Shown here: positions 1 to 10,249 of the stretch, one piece after another | Numbering within the stretch: position 1 is the first letter of the stretch | Layout of the letters: the number at the start of each line of letters is the position of its first letter | Source: Phymatolithon calcareum | Lineage: Eukaryota; Rhodophyta; Florideophyceae; Hapalidiales | Assembly (NCBI GenBank): GCA_977006965.1 | Contig: OZ345382.1 | Location: forward strand, 930,001-994,000 | Length of the DNA: 64,000 nt | Direction: 5' to 3' | Notes under the pieces: generated by a model | What the model was told of the DNA's origin: nothing | Database searches by the model: none | The model's input: only the letters and a program-made list of their open reading frames with translations | Position numbers and translations under genes: made by a program

Positions 1-1175
1 ATACATTTTTTGTTGCAGGAGCGGCATACTATTTATCCGAAATATCCCCTAGGACTTCCTGGTCTTTTTAGTTTTGTGTAGTAATATGACGTAAGGAAGT
101 TTGCTCACTTCCTTCTGAGCCTAAAAAGTCTTTGGGACTGATGTCGAAACGTTAAAAATATTCACCAGAAGAATTTTATGCTTCGGCAGGGGAAGTCTTT
201 ATTCGTAACATTGTTGATGCCTGCTTTATAGACCTCGCTCCGATGATGATCAATCTTATTTTTTGCAGTTTGTCCAAGGCTCAGTTGATGGCCAATGCAC
301 CTATCCACACAGCGGTGGTAACAACCTCCACGTTTCTATTATATATCTCTGCAAACCCTTTTAATTGGATTGCTTCTGGATTATACAATGCGTCAGTCCA
401 ACACCAGGATCACTCTTTGGTGACGTGCCTGGACGAGACGTGCAAGCCGCAGTCAAACTCGCTAACGATAGTATAGAATGGAAGAAACTTAAACCCTCGA
501 ATCGCTGCTAGCGCCACTAGGGGAAAGGCAAAATGAATGAAAATCTTGGCCAAAATTGCTTGCCACAAAAGAGGACCGTATCGTTTTAAACAGTTGATGC
601 ATTAGCAAAGCTACAGAAGGCTAAAAATAAGTGCAGTCGATCTCAACTTAGTTAAAGCTCGTCATAAACTCTTTCTCGTACCAGGACAAGAGAGGCAAGC
701 GGCAGGCAGATCGAGGGTTAGTGAGTCATGAGAAGTGACCTGAGCCCCCGCTTTGTCGTGATTGGTCCGTTAGGGGTCGGATCACGAAGATTCTTTCTGA
801 TTCGGTCCTGAGCGGACCAGTAGGATTCTCATCAATTGATCAAACACAGAGATCATACTGCAACCAACAACAATCATAAATTTTATACATTTCCCGTCTG
901 CTTCAAAACTATGAAATTTGAGACAACTCAACAGCGCTGGCGTCGAAAACTGGCAAAAATTATCAAAAACTATAAAGTTTGTTCAGTCGATTTTGGGCGC
1001 CGGCCGCCGTCAACTTTTTTGATATTGTTCACTAATTCTCAACCGTGGTCTTTGTTCACCTGCGCTGCCGTGATCATCCCGTAGCCGGAATTGTGCCGGC
1101 GTTTGGACTTGTAAAGGTCCTCCTTCGCCTTGGGAATATCACTTGCTGGCTTCCGAGCCCTAATTTTCCCTCACA
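1..1175. other. Intergenic region upstream of EF2
   Basis: I see no supportable gene here. Open frames are short and show no recognisable protein. A T-rich tract followed by AG near 10-20 and a frame closing by about 85 could be the last exon of a gene lying off the left edge, but nothing confirms it. A small hairpin lies at 93-100 / 107-114. The last 200 bases before 1176 presumably contain the EF2 promoter and 5' leader. I could not identify a clear TATA element. Confidence 0.5.
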
Positions 1176-4124
1176 ATGGTAAGCCTCAAACTCCTTTACC
1201 GCGCGTGGATGCTGTGCAATCCCCTGCTATTTTTCGGCTCCGTGAAAGTTGATCTCTAACTTCGCGCGTTTCCCATCTTCGAAATGTTCGTTTCATCTTC
1301 AGGTTAACTTCACCATTGATCAGCTCCGTGAGATCATGGACAAGAAGCATAACATTCGTAATATGTCTGTTATTGCCCGTAAGTTATTACATACTTTGCC
1401 TTCTGTTTGGGCATTATGAATCAGCGCCATTACAAAAACTAACAGGCTGGTTGATTTTCTCGTCCCGCAGATGTTGACCATGGAAAGTCTACGCTCACGG
1501 ATTCTCTTGTCGCTGCCGCCGGAATCATCGCTATGGCCAACGCTGGTGACCAGCGCCTGACCGATACGCGCCAGGACGAACAGGATCGTTGCATCACGAT
1601 CAAATCCACTGGCATTTCGTTGTATTTTAGCTTCCCCGACGAGCTTCCGTTGCCGAAAGAGGCTGATGGCCGCGATTTCCTTGTCAATCTCATTGACTCG
1701 CCTGGTCACGTTGACTTTTCGTCTGAGGTCACTGCGGCTCTTCGCGTTACCGATGGTGCTCTTGTTGTCGTCGATTCGGTCGAGGGTGTTTGCGTTCAGA
1801 CCGAGACGGTGCTTCGCCAAGCGCTTACCGAGCGTATCAAGCCCGTCATGACAATCAACAAGCTCGATCGCAGTTTCCTGGAGCTCCAACTTGAGCCCGA
1901 GGACATGTACCAGAATTTCTCACGTATTATTGAAACCGCGAACGTGCTCATGTCCACATATCAGGATGAGGCCCTTGGCGACGTCCAGGTCTACCCCGAT
2001 TCTGGAACTGTGGCCTTTTCCGCTGGTCTGCATGGATGGGCCTTCACCTTGAACCGCTTTGCCCGCATGTACGGCAAGAAGTTTGGAGTGGCGACTGAAA
2101 AGATGACGCAGAAGCTCTGGGGAGACAACTTTTTCAACCGCAAGGAAAAGAAGTGGTCGAAGCGCGAGAGCAGCGGTGGAGTCCGTGCGTTCTGCGAATT
2201 CATCATCAAACCGATCAAGAAGATTATGGAGCTTGCCATGTCGGACAAGGTGCCGGAGCTCGAGAAGCTTTTGACCAGTTTGGATATCACTCTTTCAACG
2301 GAGGACAAAGAGCTGCGTCAGAAGAAGCTCATGAAGCGCGTGTTGCAAAAATGGCTTCCTGCCGATCAGGCGCTCCTGGAAATGATGGTTCTTCACTTGC
2401 CGAGTCCTGCAATTGCCCAGAAGTATCGTGCTGATACCCTGTACGAGGGTCCTCTTGATGATGCTTGCTGCACTGGTATTCGCAATTGCGATCCCAACGG
2501 CCCTCTTATGCTCTACATTTCCAAGATGGTTCCGTCTTCCGACAAGGGCCGCTTCATTGCGTACGGCCGTGTGTTCTCTGGTACTGTCCGTTCCGGGATG
2601 AAGGTTCGTATCATGGGTCCCAACTACGTGCCTGGCTCCAAGAAGGATCTTGCTGTCAAGAGCGTTCAACGTACACTCCTGATGATGGGGCGCCGTACCG
2701 ATGCTGTGGACTCTGTCCCGTGTGGTAACACCGTGGGTCTTGTCGGTCTTGATCAGTTCATTATCAAGTCTGGTACCATCTCTGATTTGGAGGAGGCTTT
2801 CCCTCTTAAGGACATGAAGTACTCTGTGTCCCCTGTCGTGCGCGTGGCAGTCGAGCCGAAGAACCCGGCAGATCTGCCGAAGCTTGTTGAAGGTCTCAAG
2901 CGTCTTGCGAAGTCTGATCCCCTTGTTCAGACCATCATGGAGGAGTCTGGTGAACACGTCATTGCCGGTGCCGGAGAGCTCCATCTGGAAATTTGCCTTA
3001 AAGATCTCCAAGAGGATTTCATGAACGGCGCTGAAATTCGTGTGTCCAATCCTGTGGTTACTTTCCGTGAGACTATCGAAGGTATCGACGATCCCGAGAG
3101 CAACGGTATTTGCTTGTCGAAGAGTCCCAACAAGCATAATCGCCTGTACGTTTATGCATCGCCGCTTCCGGATAACCTTCCGGAGGCTATTGATGACGGC
3201 AAGGTGACTCCGAGGGATGACCCCAAGACTCGCATGAAGATGCTTCGTGATGAGTACGGCATGGATGAGGATGGTGCCAAGAAGATTTGGTGCTTTGGGC
3301 CTGATACTACTGGTCCCAACTTTTTGTGTGATCGTGCCAAGGCCGTCCAGTATCTTAACGATATCAAGGATTCTTGCGTTGCTGCCTTCCAGTGGGCTAC
3401 CAAGGAAGGTGTTCTTTGCGATGAGAACATGCGTGGTGTGCAGTTTAGCATTCATGATTGCAATCTTCATGCAGGTGCGTTTTTACTTCACGTCATTAAT
3501 TTTTTTTGCATGGAACCGCTTTCTAACGCCTTGTTTTTGCCATTGTTCGCTCGTGACCGCGTCCACCACTTGATTGAACGTTTCAGATAATATTCATAGG
3601 TATGCTTTTGTTCTTATTTCACAGTTCTTACCGTTGGGGTGATCAGTTTGCTAACTTCGTCTTGCTTTCTCGAATGCTGTTCTTATCTTTACAGAGGAGG
3701 TGGTCAGATTATTCCCACGTGCCGCCGCGTAATCTACGGTGCCCAATTGCTCGGAGGGCCGAAACTTGTCGAGCCTTTCTTTTTGGTCGAGATCCAGTGT
3801 CCGGAACAGACTGTGGGATCAATTTATGGTGTGCTCACGAGAAAGCGTGGACATGTGTTCGAGGAGGTGCAGCGCCCTGGTACCCCTATGTTCAACGTCA
3901 AGGCATACCTCCCAGTACAGGAGTCATTTGGTTTCACTGCGGACCTGCGCGCTGCAACGTCTGGACAAGCATTCCCGCAGTGTGTGTTTGACCATTGGTC
4001 CGTCATGAACGGTAACCCGCTTGAGCCAAGCGAGATGGTTGGAGGCCTTGTAAAGGATATTCGTAAGCGCAAGGGCCTGAAAGAAGTTGTGCCGGATCTC
4101 GGCAACTTCTACGACAAGCTTTAA
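1176..4124 (+). CDS. EEF2: Translation elongation factor 2 (eEF2), five exons
   Basis: GTPase that moves peptidyl-tRNA and mRNA through the cytosolic ribosome. Exons: 1176-1178, 1303-1378, 1471-3474, 3587-3599 and 3695-4124. All introns are GT-AG (124, 92, 112 and 95 nt). The spliced protein is 841 residues, the normal eEF2 length. It starts [20 protein letters not shown] and has the P-loop HVDHGKST (27-34), then DSPGHVDF and the NKLD guanine motif. The domain IV tip reads LHADNIHRGGGQ, and the C-terminus ends DKL as usual. Exon 1 is only the start codon. Exon 4 is a 13-nt microexon. Each junction restores the frame and a conserved family motif, which is why I chose these boundaries. The GVRAFCEFI and [10 protein letters not shown] segments resemble plant and red-algal eEF2. 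No frameshift is seen, so the gene looks functional. Confidence 0.97.
3587..3599 (+). other. EEF2: 13-nt microexon of EF2 carrying the diphthamide histidine codon
   Basis: Thirteen bases lie between an acceptor (tttcag at 3581-3586) and a donor (gt at 3600-3601). They join exon 3 (phase 1, ends ...CATGCAG) to exon 5 (starts AGGAGGTGG at 3695) and spell the D-N-I-H-R part of the invariant domain IV loop. The CAT codon is residue 698, equivalent to yeast His699, which is converted to diphthamide. Because 13 is not a multiple of three, skipping the exon would shift the frame. Confidence 0.88.
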
Positions 4125-4677
4125 GTACCGTATCTGCAAGTGCGGATTGTTATGTAGTTCCAATTGTGTTGAGTTTGATAAACGATGAATTTAGATTGTG
4201 AATTCCGGGCGTCCTGTTTTGCTTTTGGGACGTCAGTTTGTGGACTCTCTGAAGCTTAAGATATTCTCTGTTGGGCTCTACTCTCGCAGCGCCTGCGGTT
4301 GTTTGTCAACGCGGCGCATTCGCAACATATTTTTCGGAGCGTTGATGTTAATACTTGCTCCCGGTGAATCAGTTCGGACTCGTTTTTCGACGTCTACGAG
4401 CTGCGCACTGTCAAATATAGAACTTTAATCTTCTCATGGGCATTCGCCCGGCACCCCACTTTTCAATGATATACAGTATACGATATGTCGAGCAGAACTT
4501 TACATGTATGTAGTTGAGAGTCTCCGAGCTGGCGATTGTGAGTCAAGCCCGGCTGCCACATCGCAGTCAGGATTGTATACATCTGGAGTAAATTTTTGGG
4601 AAGTACTGTATCATACGCTCAACTGTTTCGCCTTTGACCCCCACCCGTCTCGGAGGCAGAGCGCGAAGGATCTTCAA
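4125..4677. other. Intergenic region between EF2 and the DEAD-box gene
   Basis: This holds the EF2 3' UTR and the presumed promoter and leader of the next gene. An in-frame upstream ATG at 4504 would add 58 residues to the helicase. That extension has no helicase-like character, so I treat it as leader. No RNA gene or repeat was recognised. Confidence 0.5.
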
Positions 4678-7632
4678 ATGGACACAGGGAACGGGAACGC
4701 TCGCCCGCCGTTGAAGCGGAGACGTCGACAATCACGGTTTGCAGTACGTTCTAGTGCAAACGAGACATCTGCTACGGATGTGGGAGCCGCATCAGGACAG
4801 AAGTCACCACGTGTGGGTAACGTGAGCGACACCGCCCTTTTTTCCAACGCTCCACCTCGTTTGTGGAAGCAACCTACTAATGCACAGCGCTCTCGTTCAC
4901 CGGTCGTTTCGGTATTTGGTAATGCGGCTGCTGATTCCGACTCTGACAGCGGCAATGATTTCAACGCTGCCAAGATCAATCGAAAAGGTGTGAAGAGGCT
5001 TCATTCTCAACATGCGCGACATCCTGTGACAAATGTTGAAGTGAATATCGCCAATACTGAACGCGAAAATGTACTTCCAATGGCCTCCGAATCCGGATTG
5101 ACAACCGTCGATCCCCTCGATGCGTTTATGGATAGCCTTGCTAAGGAAGCAGAGAACAATGTGACGAAAAGCGCGTCGCTACCTGCCGCTATTGGTGATG
5201 ACGATGTTCCTGGGGACAACACGAATGTTCTTGAGGATGAAGATAATGTGGGAAGCTCGTCCTACTCTGCACGTGCAAAGAAGAAGCGTCTCGTTTATGA
5301 AAAGATTGACCATGCAACCGTTGACTATTTGCCGTTTCAGAAGGACTTATACATCGAAGTACCGGAAATAGCTCGCATGTCGGCCGATGAGGTGGCTATT
5401 ACGCGGCGAGAACTAGGCAACGTTCGCATTCGAGGGAAACACTGTCCAAAACCCATTCGGTCATGGGGTCAGTGCGGTTTATCTTCCGCTGTGTTGGAGC
5501 TGATAAGAAAGTCGGGATATGTTTCTCCAACCCCAATCCAGGCCCAAGGCATTCCATGCATCATGAGCGGCCGTGACGTCATCGGCGTTGCTCGCACTGG
5601 GTCCGGGAAAACGCTTGCTTTTCTTCTCCCTCTTCTCCGCCACGTCGGCATTCAACGTCGCGCGGAACCTGGTGATGGCCCCGCTGCACTGATCATTGCG
5701 CCGACCAGGGAGCTTGCCATTCAAATTTTCGGCGAAGCAAAGCGGTTTGCACGTTTACTTGGAATTCATTGCGTCTGTGCATACGGTGGTAGCGGTGTGA
5801 AGGATCAGATTGCGGAACTCAAGCGCGGTGCAGATGTGGTCATATGTACGCCGGGTCGAATGATTGATCTCTTGGCAATGAATTCTGGACGTATAACCAA
5901 TCTCTATCGCGTCACAATTGTGGTTCTTGATGAAGCAGACCGTATGTTTGACATGGGTTTTGAACCGCAGTTGACTCGAATTGTGGAAAATATTCGACCG
6001 GATCGGCAAACTGTCATGTTCTCGGCCACTTTTCCTCGACAAGTGGAAAATCTTGCGCGCAAGATTTTGAGACATGCTGTTGAAATAACCGTGGGCGGTA
6101 ATTCCGTTGCGGCAGCGACCATCGATCAGCACATTGAAGTGCGAAGCGAGGACTCTAAATTCTTTAGGCTCCTTGAACTGCTCGGCGTATGGTACGAACG
6201 CGGCTCTACGCTTGTTTTTGTAGATCGACAAGACAGCGCTGATCGAATATTTGGAGACCTTTCCAAGGCCAAGTACTTGTGCTTGCCGCTTCATGGCGGT
6301 CGTGATCAAGCTGATCGTGACTCTGCCATTGCGGATTTTAAAAACGGGGACGTGAAAATTCTAGTGGCAACAAGTGTCGCTGCTCGTGGACTAGATGTGC
6401 GGAACTTGTCTCTAGTTGTGAACTACGATGTTCCCAACCATTACGAAGATTACGTTCATCGCGTTGGTCGCACTGGACGAGCTGGTCGGGCTGGCACTTC
6501 TTATACGTTCATCACGCCAGAGCAAGAATCGTACGCGCCTGATTTGGTTAAGGCGTTAACTTTAAGCGCCAAATCTTCTGCCCTTCAATCTGCAATTAAT
6601 TTAGATGAGAAAGCCAAGAAGAAGAAAATTGAAGATGCCGTTGAAGCCGCTGTACCCGCTGAGCTGAAACAATTGGCAGCATCGTTTGAACTGAAGCGGA
6701 AAGCCGGTATCATTACTCATGGATCTAATTCAGGGTATGGAGGAAAAGGCTTTAAGTTTGATGACGACGACGACTACAATGCCGCGCAGACCGCGTTGCG
6801 AAAAGCTCAGGCAAAGCGATTCGGTCTGGATGGGGACGAAGGGGGAGAAGGTTTGGACGATAAGAACGACGGGGAAAACGCAGATTCTGAGGATGATGTG
6901 GTGGTCAGGGAAATTAATCCCAAAGCTGGTGTCAGTTCGAAGACGAAGCTATCCTCTGCACAGAATGATCTGCCAAGACCTGGGGCAATAGAACAGCTTG
7001 GACCTCTCACAGAAGAAGAGATCAACCGAATGAAGACAGAAGCTATTGAAAAAGCAAAAGTGAGAGCTGCTCACCGTAAACTGAACCAGAACGAGACGAT
7101 CGCAGAAATCGTGAAAGCCAAAGCAGAAGTGTTATCAATTGTTGCTTTACGCAGGCGCCCTGTGCAAAGCCAAGGAAGAAGTTTATCCGCAGGGGGAGCT
7201 GAATCTGCTGCCGCGGCCGCAGCTGCTGCTGCGATTAGTGCCAAACTCGGAAACGTCGGGGCTCAGGCGGTGAACGTTGACGGAGGTATTGCCGCAACGC
7301 AAGCTGTGGGCGATGGTGATGACGGAAAGCAGAGATTTGCAGCTGAATTGGAAATCAATGACTATCCGCAGCACGCTCGATGGCAAGTAACTCGAAAAAA
7401 TGCTCTTATGGACGTGGAAGAGTTCACTGCTTGCGTCATTACAACGAGGGGAAATTTCTACCCGGCAGGCCGTAATCCACCTCCTGGGCAAAGAAAATTG
7501 CACTTCCTCATCGAAGGGCCAGATGTGCGGTCTGTCAAAAGCGCTTGTCGGGAAATTAAGCGGAAGCTTGAAGAGGCATCGTCTGTTTCTCGGCCGTCCG
7601 ATGACCAGTATTCCAAATACTCAGTAGTTTAA
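4678..7632 (+). CDS. PRP5: DEAD-box RNA helicase, Prp5/DDX46 type
   Basis: Spliceosomal RNA helicase that helps load U2 snRNP on the branch site through SF3B1. It is 984 residues and intronless. The start at 4678 begins MDTGNG followed by a basic KRRRR patch. A DPLD motif, the SF3B1-contact motif of this family, is at 145-148. The helicase core has the Q-motif region TPIQAQ, motif I ARTGSGKT (305-312), PTRELAIQ, DEAD (418-421), SAT (449-451), ATSVAARGLD and HRVGRTGRAGRAG (from 594). The upstream segment VDYLPFQKDLY and the C-terminal INDYPQHARWQVT...RGNFYPAG domain are specific to Prp5/DDX46 rather than to other DEAD-box proteins. The N-terminal 250 residues are low-complexity and lack the long RS domain of animal DDX46. 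An alanine tract lies near residue 845. It is tandem with EF2 on the same strand. Confidence 0.95.
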   Translation: MDTGNGNARPPLKRRRRQSRFAVRSSANETSATDVGAASGQKSPRVGNVSDTALFSNAPPRLWKQPTNAQRSRSPVVSVFGNAAADSDSDSGNDFNAAKINRKGVKRLHSQHARHPVTNVEVNIANTERENVLPMASESGLTTVDPLDAFMDSLAKEAENNVTKSASLPAAIGDDDVPGDNTNVLEDEDNVGSSSYSARAKKKRLVYEKIDHATVDYLPFQKDLYIEVPEIARMSADEVAITRRELGNVRIRGKHCPKPIRSWGQCGLSSAVLELIRKSGYVSPTPIQAQGIPCIMSGRDVIGVARTGSGKTLAFLLPLLRHVGIQRRAEPGDGPAALIIAPTRELAIQIFGEAKRFARLLGIHCVCAYGGSGVKDQIAELKRGADVVICTPGRMIDLLAMNSGRITNLYRVTIVVLDEADRMFDMGFEPQLTRIVENIRPDRQTVMFSATFPRQVENLARKILRHAVEITVGGNSVAAATIDQHIEVRSEDSKFFRLLELLGVWYERGSTLVFVDRQDSADRIFGDLSKAKYLCLPLHGGRDQADRDSAIADFKNGDVKILVATSVAARGLDVRNLSLVVNYDVPNHYEDYVHRVGRTGRAGRAGTSYTFITPEQESYAPDLVKALTLSAKSSALQSAINLDEKAKKKKIEDAVEAAVPAELKQLAASFELKRKAGIITHGSNSGYGGKGFKFDDDDDYNAAQTALRKAQAKRFGLDGDEGGEGLDDKNDGENADSEDDVVVREINPKAGVSSKTKLSSAQNDLPRPGAIEQLGPLTEEEINRMKTEAIEKAKVRAAHRKLNQNETIAEIVKAKAEVLSIVALRRRPVQSQGRSLSAGGAESAAAAAAAAAISAKLGNVGAQAVNVDGGIAATQAVGDGDDGKQRFAAELEINDYPQHARWQVTRKNALMDVEEFTACVITTRGNFYPAGRNPPPGQRKLHFLIEGPDVRSVKSACREIKRKLEEASSVSRPSDDQYSKYSVV

Positions 7633-7826
7633 TTCCAGTTCCGCATGCAGTATAATCCAAGATCCGTTTGCCTGACGACTGACTTTTTGATCCGAATGTA
7701 AATTATGATACTTTAATCTGTCACCCACAAAGTATTATTTTGTAGGGCTTCGACCCGAGCATCGTCTTTGCTGTTGGTAACCTTAAGCGCACGGCCTTGG
7801 TTGCCAACGAACCCGTGTAGCTCGCC

Positions 7827-9017
7827 ATGGAGCCACTGTTGGAATTCAATGAGCTTGTCGAGGACGCCGTTTCTTCGAAGAATGGGAAGGAGTTGGACAG
7901 GCTTTTGAACATGATGTCCTCGGGAGCGCGGGATGCAATGGAAGTGTATGTTCTCGAAGGCGGGTCACTGCCAAAATCAATGCCAGATCCGTGGGATTCT
8001 CTGCCGGATCTGGTGCAAGATCGATTTGCAGCAGGCGGTGCATTGAACGCCTCAAATTGGGTGGAATGCTGTAATTATCTTGCGAAGGCAGTGAACACAT
8101 ATCTCACAATTCTGTCTAAAGATGATGCTTGGAGTCTGCCTTTGCTGTACAGCATGTGCAAGGATTTACGTGTTGTTGCGGACCAAGCCGACAATCAGCT
8201 TCGCGCGGAGGGTCTGAAGGCATGTAAAGTTGAAGAGATTGAGCGTGTTCTCAAGCGCGCGTTCGTTGTGACGAACAATGATCGTCGCACCATTGCGGAA
8301 AACTCGCGAAAATTAGGTACACTCAACGTCATTAATCAGCTCCTGAAAGTGTATTTCAAGCTCAACAACCTTCGTCTCTGTGCGAATGTCATCAAGGTAG
8401 TGAAAGCACCGAATTTTCCCAATTTTGAGACCACGTATCCGGTAGCCCATCGTGTTACGTACAAGTACTTCTCCGGTCGTCTGCATCTATACGGTGATCG
8501 AAACGAGGAAGCTGTTGAGGATCTGTCGTACGCGTTCCGACATACACCGGAGCGTTACGGGGTGAATAAGCGATCGGAATTGCTCTATCTCATTCCAGCG
8601 AAAATTTTATGCGGCCATTTACCGTCCAATGCATTGCTTGAGAAGTATAATATGTTCTGGTTTAAGGGTATTGTTCAAGCGCTGCGAACGGGAAATTTGG
8701 GCATTTTCAATCAGACGATGGACAAATACGAGGAGTTTTTTATCAAGAAGGCTCTGTTTTTAACTATGGAGAAAGTTCGATTGCTGGTGTACAGGTCGCT
8801 TTGCAAGAAACTTTGTAGGCTGAGTGGGAAGCATAAGGTGAACCTGGATGCGTTTCGGAGATGTCTCAAGGTGTGCGGAGTGGACATGGAGAGGGATGAG
8901 TCGGAATGTATCTTGGCAAACCTGATCTATAACAACGTTATCAGAGGATACATTTCGCATAAGGTTGGTGTTTTGGTGTTGTCGAAGAAACTGGCATTCC
9001 CCCCAATTGCCGGATAG
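7827..9017 (+). CDS. PCID2: PCI-domain protein, PCID2/Thp1/Csn12 family
   Basis: 396-residue intronless protein of the TREX-2 PCI subunit family, which couples transcription to mRNA export at the nuclear pore. The start (gccATGg) has a good context. Helical repeats fill the first half; the segments RKLGTLNVINQLLKVYFKLNNLRLCANVIK and TYKYFSGRLHLYGDRNEEAVEDLSYAFRH match the family, as does YLIPAKILCGHLPS. The PCI winged helix covers roughly 230-385 and ends with ANLIYNNVIRGYISHK and a LSKKLAFPP tail. Length is close to the usual 400 residues. The gene lies 195 bp downstream of the helicase and converges with the coiled-coil gene. Csn12-like subunits share this fold, so TREX-2 assignment rather than a COP9-associated role is inferred. 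Confidence 0.92.
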   Translation: MEPLLEFNELVEDAVSSKNGKELDRLLNMMSSGARDAMEVYVLEGGSLPKSMPDPWDSLPDLVQDRFAAGGALNASNWVECCNYLAKAVNTYLTILSKDDAWSLPLLYSMCKDLRVVADQADNQLRAEGLKACKVEEIERVLKRAFVVTNNDRRTIAENSRKLGTLNVINQLLKVYFKLNNLRLCANVIKVVKAPNFPNFETTYPVAHRVTYKYFSGRLHLYGDRNEEAVEDLSYAFRHTPERYGVNKRSELLYLIPAKILCGHLPSNALLEKYNMFWFKGIVQALRTGNLGIFNQTMDKYEEFFIKKALFLTMEKVRLLVYRSLCKKLCRLSGKHKVNLDAFRRCLKVCGVDMERDESECILANLIYNNVIRGYISHKVGVLVLSKKLAFPPIAG

Positions 9018-9398
9018 GCTCTGCAAGCGGAGGAAGTGTAGGAGGTTGTCCTTATTGACCGCGATGTACTTTCTCCAGATGAGCAACCGAGACTAACGCG
9101 ATGCTTCCAAATCTGTATCAACCACTGTGCCTCGACAACGCACATGGCGTTGCGAGAATAATCGGCTTCGGCAATGTACCTCAGTTCAACAAAAGTCAAT
9201 TTACAAGAATTACAATAAAGCTGTCGAAATACCATGTGACGTGAGTCGACGACATCGTTCTCCTGCAAACGCCGTGAACAGCTGACGAGAACAACAGTGA
9301 AGTTGCCGAATTGCAAACAACATGACGCTTGCTTCGACCTTACCAGTTTGCCGCACAGTTTCTTTTCATATACCCCAATACACGTTCGTTCACCATTA
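9018..9398. other. Convergent intergenic region
   Basis: This 381-bp gap is shared by the 3' ends of the PCI gene (plus) and the coiled-coil gene (minus). Only shadow frames cross it. I see no RNA gene. Confidence 0.5.
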
Positions 9399-10249
9399 CT
9401 AACGCGGCAAGTTCGAATGACGTTTACCCCTTGCCAGCAACTTTCGTCTTGCACGTGTGCGCGGTGTAACATTTGGCGACATTGTCGGAAGCCGCGGGCT
9501 ACAATTCTCACCTTGACCCGTACGCCCGGGATGAAACGGAGAGCGAGTTGCATCAGGTGATAAGAACCCGCGAGGTGTTTCCGCTGTACCCGGTGAGCTG
9601 CCGGCTGCAAACGGACCAATGGTAGTTGTCGTATCGACATTAATAGTCATCGACACGTCGGCGTTCGGCGTATCGCAGTTCTGCGCTTGCAGCAACTCAC
9701 GTCCGCGAGCTGCGCAATTTTGAGTTTCCTCCGTCTTGTCGCGCAATTTCTCCAGTCGCTCTTTCATCGCAGACGCGTCGAAGAGTTTCGCACTTTCCTT
9801 CAGCTTCTCCGGAAGTGGGGGATGCACGACCTTGGCATCATCCTTCACGCCTTCTGTGTGCGAGAAGTCCGCATTAACTGCTTCCGCAATTTGCCGCTCT
9901 AGATCAGGTTCCATTTTTGCGCGCAACTGGCTTTCCTCCAATTCAAGTGCCTCTGCTTCGCGTTCCAGTGCTTCAACCCGGTTTTGCAGCGATTCGTTCA
10001 CAGGTTCTGTGGGCAGATGTTAGATTCTGAAAACCGCATTAGCTGCGCGGGAATGCGGAGATATTACATACCCATACGACGCTTCGCTTCAAGGAGAATA
10101 ACTACGTTTTTCACAAGTTCGTCGCGGAGTGCAGTGGATCCGTTCTCACCAGCAGCATCGGCAATGGAACGCAGCAGAGATTCAAGAAGTGCGGGATTGT
10201 TCACAACCGCGCGTTGACGTTCATAAAGCTTTGGGTTTGCGTCCGCCAT
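9399..10249 (-). CDS. Coiled-coil protein of unknown function, two exons
   Basis: Exon 1 runs 10249-10072 and exon 2 runs 10006-9399, with a 65-nt GT-AG intron (gtatgt ... cccacag). The spliced product is 261 residues starting MADANPKLYERQ. The junction joins ...EAKRRM-G to EPVNESLQNRVEALEREAEA without a frame break. Residues about 5-60 are predicted helical, about 62-140 form an E/K/L-rich coiled coil, and 150-261 are Ser/Pro/Thr-rich and basic, ending in TPRTRARRKLLARGKRHSN. That tail could bind nucleic acid or be a phosphorylated disordered region. I do not recognise the family. The layout recalls small kinetochore, spindle or adaptor proteins but no diagnostic motif is seen. The head faces the Sel1 gene across about 1 kb. 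Confidence 0.75.

Noticed and set aside
2295-3470. 391-codon minus frame antisense to EF2
   Set aside because: Shadow of a strongly codon-biased gene; no recognisable protein.
4504-4677. Upstream ATG of the DEAD-box gene at 4504
   Set aside because: The extra 58 residues lack the low-complexity basic character of the family's N-terminus; MDTGNG followed by KRRRR at 4678 is a better start.
8927-9640. 237-codon minus frame overlapping the PCI gene 3' end
   Set aside because: Conflicts with the PCI and coiled-coil genes and has no family match.
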